DNA from: Actinomycetaceae bacterium zg-1166
Lineage (GTDB): Bacteria > Actinomycetota > Actinomycetes > Actinomycetales > Actinomycetaceae
Reading direction: 5' to 3'
DNA: 64,000 bases
Assembly (NCBI GenBank): GCA_015679245.1
Contig: CP064953.1
Span: 310,001 to 374,000, forward strand
Within the stretch, counting starts at the first letter, position 1. Every line of letters begins with the position of its first letter. The notes beneath the pieces were generated by a model, which had not been told where the DNA came from, did not search any database, and worked only from the letters and a program-made list of their open reading frames with translations. Of this stretch, positions 57,411-64,000 are shown piece by piece. A program made the position numbers and the translations under genes.

Positions 57411-58556
57411 ATGGGCTTCCATATAGGCTCTTTGCCGGATTTCCCCTGGGATTCCTTACTCCCCGCCAGAAAGCGTGCTGCTGAGCATCCGCGAGGGGCT
57501 GTGGATCTTACCATCGGAACTCCTGTCGATAATGTTCCCTCTCAGATCCAAGAGATTCTGCGTGGAGCGTCTAATAAGCCAGGATACCCACCCGCAATCG
57601 GCATTCCACCCCTACGTGAGGCTATCGCTTCCTGGCTGTCGAACCAGCGTGGAGTAAATGTTCAGACTGAACTCGGAATTCTCCCGACGATTGGTTCGAA
57701 AGAATTCGTGGCTCTGCTTCCCTCCCTTATGGGTTTAGGGGCAGACGATGTGGTGGCTTTCCCGGCCATTTCCTATCCCACCTATGATGTGGGGGCACGA
57801 TTGGCGGGAGCCACGCCACTGCCAATTGATCCACACACAGATCCAGATTCTTGGCCGGAGGGAATATCTCTGCTCTGGCTTAATTCCCCGGGCAACCCCG
57901 ATGGACATGTCCTCGATGTTGCTCAACTCCAACGCATTGTCGCCTGGGCACGTCGAACAGGTACTGTGGTGGCTTCTGACGAGTGTTATGCCGAACTCAC
58001 GTGGGATGTGCCTGAAGCTCCTTCGATTCTCGATACGAGAGTGTGTGGAACCGATACCCGTGATCTTATCTGCGTCTACTCTCTTTCCAAACAGTCGAAT
58101 CTAGCGGGATATCGTGCCGCCTTTGCTGCAGGGGACCCTCGGCATATTGCAACCATCACCGAAATTCGTAAACATGCTGGCTTTCTCATGCCTGCTCCCG
58201 TCCAGGAAGCAATGGCTTTTGCTTTGACGGAAAAAAGTCATGTGAGCCATCAACACGAGATCTACCGCAAGCGACGTACGGCTTTGCACGGCGTGCTCGC
58301 AAGCGCGGGACTCGTCGCCGATCCCAAGTCTGTAGCCGGCTTGTACCTATGGGTGTGCGGTGCGCCCGAGTACCCTCAGGTGGACTGTGCACGTATCGTT
58401 GCAGCTTGCGCTGAGCTGGGTATCATCGTCACTCCGGGGAGCTTCTACGGAAGTGCGGGGGAACCCTACGTGCGGATCTCCCTCACCGCTACCGATGAAG
58501 CAATTGGAGAGGCTGTTCGTCGCCTCCCAGGTTTGCCCGCCCAACTATGGAACTAA
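57411..58556 (+). CDS. dapC: Succinyldiaminopimelate transaminase DapC
   Basis: PLP aminotransferase of the lysine/diaminopimelate pathway. PDFPWDSLLPARKRAAEH is the actinobacterial DapC start; LNSPGNPDGHV and SDECYAELTW are class I aminotransferase motifs, and the PLP lysine is in YSLSKQSNLAGYR. 381 residues. Coupled to fdxA. Confidence 0.93.
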   Translation: MGFHIGSLPDFPWDSLLPARKRAAEHPRGAVDLTIGTPVDNVPSQIQEILRGASNKPGYPPAIGIPPLREAIASWLSNQRGVNVQTELGILPTIGSKEFVALLPSLMGLGADDVVAFPAISYPTYDVGARLAGATPLPIDPHTDPDSWPEGISLLWLNSPGNPDGHVLDVAQLQRIVAWARRTGTVVASDECYAELTWDVPEAPSILDTRVCGTDTRDLICVYSLSKQSNLAGYRAAFAAGDPRHIATITEIRKHAGFLMPAPVQEAMAFALTEKSHVSHQHEIYRKRRTALHGVLASAGLVADPKSVAGLYLWVCGAPEYPQVDCARIVAACAELGIIVTPGSFYGSAGEPYVRISLTATDEAIGEAVRRLPGLPAQLWN

Positions 58557-58684
58557 AGGTGAAGGTATAGCTCTCGTGGGCATGGAGTAGAACTTACGCC
58601 GTGTAGAGCACAAACCTATGCCGATGCGTGCAGCTTCTCAGAGTGCAGCGGATAGGGGTTGTGTACATATGTCTCTTTCTCCTC

Positions 58685-58712
58685 TTGAGTGACCTCGCAC
58701 ACGTGGTATCTT
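58685..58712 (+). promoter_or_regulatory. Likely gltA promoter
   Basis: TTGAGT (58685-58690), 16-base spacer, TATCTT (58707-58712). A transcript from here would have a leader of about 93 nt. Confidence 0.4.
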
Positions 58713-58811
58713 GATGTGAAGAGAAAAGGTGACTGGTGGTGGGATGTGTGTTGTCGCGCTACCTCGCCTGAACTAGAGGCGCCTCGCGCCCCTTCACGAA
58801 AGGAGACGAAC

Positions 58812-60155
58812 GTGGAAGAACAAGCATCTGCGCTCCTCACTGTAGAGGATAAGACTGTTGAACTTCCTCGGGTGAAAGCTACCGCTGGACTCGATGGCCT
58901 CCACGTCGGCAAACTTCTCGCCTCAACTGGTGCGGCGACTCTCGACCCAGGTTTCGTTAACACAGCCTCGTGTGAATCTCATATCACCTATATTGATGGC
59001 GAAGCAGGGATTCTGCGCTATCGCGGCTACCCGATTGAGCAACTTGCTAAGCACTGCTCCTTCTTGGAGACGGCCTATCTACTCATTTATGGTGAGCTTC
59101 CCGATCCTGACGCGCTCGCGATCTTCACTCGGCGCATTAAGCGCCACACTCTTCTTCATGAGGATTTCAAGGCATTCTTCACCGCCTTCCCAGCAGGTGG
59201 ACATCCCATGTCAATTTTGCAATCTGGAATTGCGGGTATGGCCACCTATTACGATCACACTCTCGACCCGCAGGATCCAGCTCAGCTCGATCTTGCAACT
59301 GTGCTCCTCATGGCGAAGGTACCTACGATGATCGCCTACATCGCCAAGCGAGCTACAGGCCTTCCGCTGCTGTATCCCGATGCGTCGCGCTCCTTTACTG
59401 AGGATTTCATCCGCATGACATTCGGGCTTCCCTATCAAATGCAGGAGATTGATCCCACAATCGTCAATGCGCTGGATAAACTCTTTATTCTCCACGCCGA
59501 CCACGAGCAGAACTGTTCCACTTCGACAGTGCGCCTTGTCGGTTCTTCCCAGGCGAATGTCTATGCTTCGGTATCAGGTGGAGTGGGCGCACTCTCTGGT
59601 CCGCTACACGGAGGTGCAAATGAGGCAGTGCTCGATATGCTTCGTGAGATTCGTGCCTCAGGAATTGGTGTGGCGCAGTTCGTCCAGCAGGTTAAAGACA
59701 AAAAGAACAAGGTCAAGCTCATGGGCTTTGGGCATCGTGTCTACAAGAATTTTGACCCGCGTGCCAGAGTAGTCAAAGGTCTTGCCGACGACATCCTTGT
59801 GAGGATGGGTGGGGACAATGAGCTGTTCGAGATCGCCCAAGAACTCGAACATACAGCCCTTTCTGACGATTACTTCGTTGAGCGCAAGCTCTACCCGAAT
59901 GTGGACTTTTACACAGGCCTCATCTACGAGGCAATGGGATTCCCCATGCAGATGTTCACGCCACTTTTCGCTTTGGGGCGCCTACCTGGGTGGATCGCTC
60001 AGTATCGAGAAATGGTGAGTGATCCTGCTCAGCGTATCGGGCGTCCACGCCAAGTGTATGTGGGCTACGACGAGCGCGAATGGGTTCCGCGCAACCAGCG
60101 TGAGAAGCAGCAGGTGGTGGAGATTGAGCCAGGGCTGGAGAATAAACGCCTCTAA
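58812..60155 (+). CDS. gltA: Citrate synthase
   Basis: Condenses oxaloacetate and acetyl-CoA, the entry to the TCA cycle. 447 residues, hexameric type II by length. ILRYRGYPIEQLA, the ADHEQNCSTSTVRLVGSSQAN segment and the catalytic GFGHRVYKNFDPRARV are diagnostic; the DFYTGLIYEAMGFPMQMFTPLFALGR region closes the site. GTG 58812 is chosen for GAAAGGAG 6 bases upstream; the open frame starts at 58689 but includes the promoter. Confidence 0.96.
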   Translation: MEEQASALLTVEDKTVELPRVKATAGLDGLHVGKLLASTGAATLDPGFVNTASCESHITYIDGEAGILRYRGYPIEQLAKHCSFLETAYLLIYGELPDPDALAIFTRRIKRHTLLHEDFKAFFTAFPAGGHPMSILQSGIAGMATYYDHTLDPQDPAQLDLATVLLMAKVPTMIAYIAKRATGLPLLYPDASRSFTEDFIRMTFGLPYQMQEIDPTIVNALDKLFILHADHEQNCSTSTVRLVGSSQANVYASVSGGVGALSGPLHGGANEAVLDMLREIRASGIGVAQFVQQVKDKKNKVKLMGFGHRVYKNFDPRARVVKGLADDILVRMGGDNELFEIAQELEHTALSDDYFVERKLYPNVDFYTGLIYEAMGFPMQMFTPLFALGRLPGWIAQYREMVSDPAQRIGRPRQVYVGYDEREWVPRNQREKQQVVEIEPGLENKRL

Positions 60156-60444
60156 GTAGGTGTGAAGAATGCGGGTTCACCGCGCACGGACATGTGTTCT
60201 TCTTTACCAGTGTGGTTGCATGGCGAAAAGTGCAGTGCAGGTACGCCTTTCTGGAGTGACTCTCGCAGCAATACCGCCGGGTGTGACGAACCACTCTGTG
60301 AGGGGAGGGAATTCCCGAGCTCTCTAGAATGGAAGGGTTTGGGTTGATGGAGTAAAGTAGTCACTTGTGTGCATTGGTCTTTGAGCCGATGCGGCAAGCT
60401 GAAAGGCCGCAACTGAGCGGCATACTGAGGAGAGGAGCGGCATC

Positions 60445-60609
60445 ATGGCAGTACCTAAGCGCAAGATGTCCCGCAGCAACACCCGCTCTCGCCGTTCCCA
60501 GTGGAAGGCTGAGCTCACTGCGCTTCAGACTGTCCGCGTACAGGGTCGTGAGGTGCGTATCCCACGTAAGCTCGTCAAGGCTTACCAGACGGGTTTGCTG
60601 TCTGACTGA
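60445..60609 (+). CDS. rpmF: 50S ribosomal protein bL32, cysteine-free form
   Basis: 54 residues beginning [20 protein letters not shown], the bL32 signature. It lacks all four zinc-binding cysteines of the classical C+ form, so it is a C- type like that of mycobacteria and the zinc-starvation paralogue of streptomycetes. GAGGAGAGGAG precedes the ATG. A terminator follows directly. Confidence 0.95.
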   Translation: MAVPKRKMSRSNTRSRRSQWKAELTALQTVRVQGREVRIPRKLVKAYQTGLLSD

Positions 60610-60623
60610 CACTAGTATCTTCC

Positions 60624-60659
60624 TGAGAGCCCATGCGTGAGCGTGGGCTCTCAGTTTTT
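60624..60659 (+). terminator. Rho-independent terminator after rpmF
   Basis: 13-bp stem TGAGAGCCCATGC / GCGTGGGCTCTCA (one G-T pair), GTGA loop, followed by GTTTTTC. Confidence 0.93.
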
Positions 60660-60828
60660 CTCAGCTTTTATGAGCTAGATTCACTCTTCTTCTCTCGTCG
60701 CGCTCTTCCCTGAGACATCACATCACACAGAGTTCACCTTCGTGAGTAGATACTCTGATGCCCTGGTACCCTTATCCACGGAGAGGGTAACGTGTGCCCA
60801 CATGCCAGTGGCAAAGGGAAGGAAACTC

Positions 60829-61590
60829 ATGACTAGTCCAGTCCTTGGCGATCGTAACGGAGATCGGACTCGACGAGTTCTTCTCAAACTCTCAGGTGAA
60901 ATGTTTGGTGGTGGAGCAGTCGGCCTCGATGCGGATGTTCTCACCCGCGTGGCTGGCGAAATTGCTCTCGCGGTCAAAGATGGCGTTCAGGTAGCAATCG
61001 TCGTGGGTGGAGGAAACTTCTTTCGAGGTGCCGAGTTGCAGAGCCGAGGCATGGATCGCGCCCGCGCAGACTACATGGGTATGCTCGGCACAGTCATGAA
61101 TGCTATCGCCCTTCAAGATTTCATCGAGAAAACTGGTACTCCAGCTCGCGTCCAGACGTCAATCACGATGACGCAGGTCGCCGAACCCTACATCCCTCTG
61201 CGCGCAATCCGCCATCTGGAGAAAGGGCGCGTGGTGATCTTTGGAGCTGGTGCCGGAATGCCCTACTTTTCCACAGATACGGTGGCAGCTCAGCGCGCGC
61301 TCGAATTGCACTGCGACGAAATCCTCGTAGGTAAGAACGGTGTGGATGGTGTTTATACGGCTGACCCGAAGGTAAATCCTGAGGCTGTCAAACTTGACCA
61401 ACTCACCTATCACGATGCCCTTGCCGGTGGAATCAAGGTCGTTGACGCGGCGGCCTTCTCTCTGTGTCAGGAGAATGGTCTGGCGATGCGAGTGTTTGGA
61501 ATGGGCACGGCGACAAACGTGACACGCGCACTTCGTGGTCAGAAGATCGGTACTCTTGTTATGACCCGTCTTGATGAACTGGAGAACTGA
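60829..61590 (+). CDS. pyrH: Uridylate kinase PyrH
   Basis: Phosphorylates UMP to UDP. 253 residues from ATG 60829, preceded by AAGGGAAGGAAA; the longer open frame to 60742 is not conserved. [14 protein letters not shown] (15-28), [14 protein letters not shown] and [16 protein letters not shown] are the amino-acid-kinase-fold signatures. frr follows after 1 base. Confidence 0.95.
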   Translation: MTSPVLGDRNGDRTRRVLLKLSGEMFGGGAVGLDADVLTRVAGEIALAVKDGVQVAIVVGGGNFFRGAELQSRGMDRARADYMGMLGTVMNAIALQDFIEKTGTPARVQTSITMTQVAEPYIPLRAIRHLEKGRVVIFGAGAGMPYFSTDTVAAQRALELHCDEILVGKNGVDGVYTADPKVNPEAVKLDQLTYHDALAGGIKVVDAAAFSLCQENGLAMRVFGMGTATNVTRALRGQKIGTLVMTRLDELEN

Positions 61591-61591
61591 G

Positions 61592-62158
61592 ATGAGTGAT
61601 GTGATCGACGAGATCCTCCTTGACGCTGAGGAGAAAATGGAAAAAGGCGTGGAGCGTGCCCGTGAGGAATTCGCTAATATCCGCTCTGGGCGTGCTAACG
61701 CAGGTATGTTCAACGGTATCCTTGTGGATTACTACGGCGCACCAACCCCACTGCAGCAGCTTGCTTCGATTGCAATTCCCGAAGCGCGCACTGTGTTGAT
61801 TTCCCCCTTCGATCGTTCGGCAATGGCCGCTATCGATAGGGCGATTCGGGAATCAGATTTAGGGATCAACCCCACCGACGATGGAAACGTCCTGCGTTGC
61901 CTACTCCCCATTCTCACTGAGGAGCGACGCCGTGACTACGTAAAAATGGCCAAGACCAAAGCCGAAGAAGCGCGCGTTTCCGTGCGAGGAGTACGCCGCA
62001 AGTCCAAGGATTCCCTCGATAAACTCAAGAAGGATGGCGAGGCAGGAGAGGACGAAGTCAAGCGTGGCGAGTCCGATCTCGATACTCTCACCAAGCGTTT
62101 CGTCGATACCATCGATAAGATGCTCGACTCGAAGGAGAAGGAACTCCTCGAAGTCTAA
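61592..62158 (+). CDS. frr: Ribosome recycling factor
   Basis: Splits terminated ribosomes with EF-G. 188 residues from ATG 61592: KMEKGVERAREEFANIRSGRAN, the LSPFD-like ISPFDRSAMAAIDRAIRESDLGINPTDDG block and the helical C-terminus are typical. Its TAA overlaps the cdsA ATG by one base. Confidence 0.96.
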   Translation: MSDVIDEILLDAEEKMEKGVERAREEFANIRSGRANAGMFNGILVDYYGAPTPLQQLASIAIPEARTVLISPFDRSAMAAIDRAIRESDLGINPTDDGNVLRCLLPILTEERRRDYVKMAKTKAEEARVSVRGVRRKSKDSLDKLKKDGEAGEDEVKRGESDLDTLTKRFVDTIDKMLDSKEKELLEV

Positions 62159-63027
62159 TGGTGGGTTCATCTCGACGAGTTTGGGCGCGGATTGCTCCAC
62201 GCCCGCCAGCTCCTCCAGCTGCCTCCACTTCCCGTGCAGGGCGAAACCTCAAAGCTGCTATCCCCACGGCGATTATTCTCATCGCTCTTGTTGCCCTAAG
62301 CGTGGCCTTCCGGATTGAAATTTTCGTGGTTCTGGCCACTCTCGCTTTAGGAATTGGCCTGTGGGAAGCCGCAGGTGCCTTCCTCAGCAAGAATATCCAC
62401 GTACCAATCATTGCGATGTGGGCTGGATTGCTTGCGATGGTTGTACTGACGTGGAAAGCAGGACTTGCCGCAGGTCTTGTCGCTTATCTGTTAGCCAGTG
62501 GCCTTATCTTCATCTGGCGTGTGCGCGATGGTGAAAAGCGTTCTTCTGAGAATGCTCTCGCAGCAATCTTCACCTTGGGGTGGGTGGGATACCTCGGCTG
62601 TTTTGCTGTTGCGAGTGCTGCGCATCCCGAGGGCGCGTGGCTCATTGCTGTACTTATTGCTATGCCTGCTGCTTCGGATACGGGTGGCTGGCTCTTTGGC
62701 GCTTTCCTCGGCAAGCATCCGATGAGTCCAAAGATCTCTCCAAAGAAATCCTGGGAGGGTTTCGTCGGTTCGCTTATCGTTGCAGGGCTTGTTTCCGGGG
62801 GGCTGGTTGTAGGAATTCTTCATCGCTCCTGGTGGATCGGCCTACTCGTGGCCATAGCCGCCGTCATCTCTTCCACTCTGGGAGATCTCGCTGAGTCGAT
62901 GCTCAAGCGCGAGCTTGAGGTCAAAGATATGGGATCGCTCTTTCCTGGGCACGGCGGAATGTTAGACCGCATTGATTCAATTCTCATGTGGGCTCCTTTT
63001 GCCTACCTTATGATGAGCTTGAGCTAG
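62158..63027 (+). CDS. cdsA: Phosphatidate cytidylyltransferase
   Basis: Makes CDP-diacylglycerol from phosphatidate and CTP at the membrane. 289 residues, about eight helices; SPKKSWEGFVGSL and the CdsA signature GDLAESMLKRELEVKDMGSL followed by PGHGGMLDRIDS are intact. Coupled to frr. Confidence 0.94.
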   Translation: MVGSSRRVWARIAPRPPAPPAASTSRAGRNLKAAIPTAIILIALVALSVAFRIEIFVVLATLALGIGLWEAAGAFLSKNIHVPIIAMWAGLLAMVVLTWKAGLAAGLVAYLLASGLIFIWRVRDGEKRSSENALAAIFTLGWVGYLGCFAVASAAHPEGAWLIAVLIAMPAASDTGGWLFGAFLGKHPMSPKISPKKSWEGFVGSLIVAGLVSGGLVVGILHRSWWIGLLVAIAAVISSTLGDLAESMLKRELEVKDMGSLFPGHGGMLDRIDSILMWAPFAYLMMSLS

Positions 63028-63124
63028 CTAGATGCGTGGCCTGAGCCTGTGAACTTGCCCTGAGAGCCGACGCGAGCACTGCCACATTTTCCTACCTTCA
63101 TGGACATGGGAGAATGGAGGCATT

Positions 63125-64000
63125 ATGGCTTCTCATCAACAAGGAACGAATCTTCCCGCGAACATCCATGCACCTGCCTCCCCGCGTCAGGTGATGCCCG
63201 CAATCGAATCGGGGCCGGTACCTGTTTTCACGATGACGCCTGCACGTAAGGGGAAGGCTCCCACACACCTCGCAGATCTCGATATCCCCGCACGGAAGAA
63301 GGCTAGTGAGGAAGCAGGGTTGCCCAAGTTCCGAGCCGACCAGCTCTCACGTCATTACTTTGAGCGCCATGAGACAGCGCATACTTCTCTCACTGATATT
63401 CCCGCAGCTCAGCGTGAAACCGTGGCAGAGATCTTCTTCCCGCCGCTCCTGGAAAAGGTACGCAATCTCACTGCCGATCGCGGGCAGACGATAAAAACCT
63501 TGTGGAGGCTTTTCGACGGCGCAATGGTGGAAACTGTGCTGATGAAATACCCTGGTCGCACCACCTTGTGTATCTCTTCCCAGGCGGGATGCGGGATGGC
63601 GTGCCCCTTTTGCGCCACAGGTCAAGGCGGGCTTACCCGCAACCTCTCGACTGGCGAGATCGTCGAGCAAGTGCGAATGGGGATGGTGGCAGCCGAATCA
63701 GGTGACCTTGCTGGAGGATCCACCTGCGTGACGAACATCGTCTTTATGGGTATGGGCGAACCGCTAGCGAACTGGAAACAGGTGCAGGCCGCACTCCATC
63801 GTCTTATTGAACCCTCGCCTTCAGGCTTCGGCATCTCAGCGCGTAACGTCACCGTCTCTACGGTGGGGATGGTGCCGCTTATCGCCAAGCTCGCTGAAGA
63901 AGGTTTGCCTGTTACTCTCGCCGTCTCTCTCCATGCTCCGGACGACGAACTTCGCGATCCGCTTATTCCGCTCAATTCTCGCTTCAAAGTGAAGGAACTC
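63125..64000 (+). CDS. rlmN: Dual-specificity 23S/tRNA (adenine-C2) methyltransferase RlmN, partial
   Basis: Radical-SAM enzyme methylating A2503 of 23S rRNA and A37 of some tRNAs. ATG 63125 with GGAGG upstream; 292 codons are present and the frame is open at the window end. [11 protein letters not shown] is the N-terminal accessory domain; [11 protein letters not shown] holds the three cluster cysteines, followed by [16 protein letters not shown] and [11 protein letters not shown]. The order pyrH-frr-cdsA-rlmN is actinobacterial. Confidence 0.95.
   Translation, partial: MASHQQGTNLPANIHAPASPRQVMPAIESGPVPVFTMTPARKGKAPTHLADLDIPARKKASEEAGLPKFRADQLSRHYFERHETAHTSLTDIPAAQRETVAEIFFPPLLEKVRNLTADRGQTIKTLWRLFDGAMVETVLMKYPGRTTLCISSQAGCGMACPFCATGQGGLTRNLSTGEIVEQVRMGMVAAESGDLAGGSTCVTNIVFMGMGEPLANWKQVQAALHRLIEPSPSGFGISARNVTVSTVGMVPLIAKLAEEGLPVTLAVSLHAPDDELRDPLIPLNSRFKVKEL

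Overview
The window is about 64 kb of chromosome from a Gram-positive actinobacterium of moderate GC content. Gene content and order fit the Actinomycetaceae and relatives, but I cannot name a species. The evidence is: an rRNA operon end with actinobacterial features; the actinobacterial orders glmM/coaA/glmS, tsaE-tsaB-rimI, aroA-rsgA-hisN, sigH-rsrA-bL37, typA, fdxA-dapC and pyrH-frr-cdsA-rlmN; a secA neighbour of the Rv3235 type; an LAXTG surface protein with HtaA domains; many GTG starts; and several probable leaderless starts. There is no tRNA, insertion sequence, phage gene or CRISPR array. Nearly all of it is ordinary core chromosome.

Layout. 1-2155: 3' part of 23S rRNA, then 5S rRNA. 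2.6-9.5 kb: cell-wall precursor and cofactor genes (glmM, coaA, glmS, nnrD, alr). 9.6-18.0 kb: tRNA t6A modification genes tsaE, tsaB, rimI-like and tsaD, with an unknown membrane protein between tsaE and tsaB and a complete sdhCAB operon between rimI and tsaD, ending in a CIRCE-controlled groES with no groEL beside it. 18.1-20.8 kb, minus strand: a FemAB-type peptidoglycan bridge enzyme, a YdcZ-type DMT transporter and a Fur-family regulator. 21.1-30.7 kb: a heme/iron island with a three-domain HtaA surface protein, heme importer HmuTUV and a pair of exporter-fold ABC half-transporters, with DtxR/IdeR-type iron boxes before htaA and before the ABC pair.

30.8-37.6 kb: ilvD, secA, an Rv3235-family gene and a DUF6912 gene. 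37.7-42.0 kb: sbcC and sbcD. 42.3-47.7 kb: a zincin-like protein, a phosphoribosyltransferase, hisN, rsgA, aroA and a DoxX-type membrane protein. 48.2-49.4 kb: a SigH/SigR-type sigma factor, its zinc anti-sigma factor and the 24-residue ribosomal protein bL37. 49.8-54.9 kb: an orphan family 5 solute-binding lipoprotein, a PH-like membrane protein, typA and a small membrane protein. 54.9-60.6 kb: a VanW-family protein, ferredoxin, dapC, gltA and a cysteine-free bL32. 60.8-64.0 kb: pyrH, frr, cdsA and rlmN, which runs off the end.

How it works together. GlmS and GlmM make the hexosamine for peptidoglycan, Alr makes D-alanine, DapC makes diaminopimelate or a related precursor, and the FemAB protein probably builds cross-bridges. 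SdhCAB and GltA belong to the TCA cycle and menaquinone respiration. The heme island captures heme at the wall (HtaA), passes it to lipoprotein HmuT and imports it through HmuUV. The ABC pair may handle heme, siderophore or thiols. The points most worth a second look are the iron-box pattern of the heme island, the degenerate middle HtaA domain, the displaced sdhCAB and lone groES, and short imperfect duplications in many intergenic gaps.
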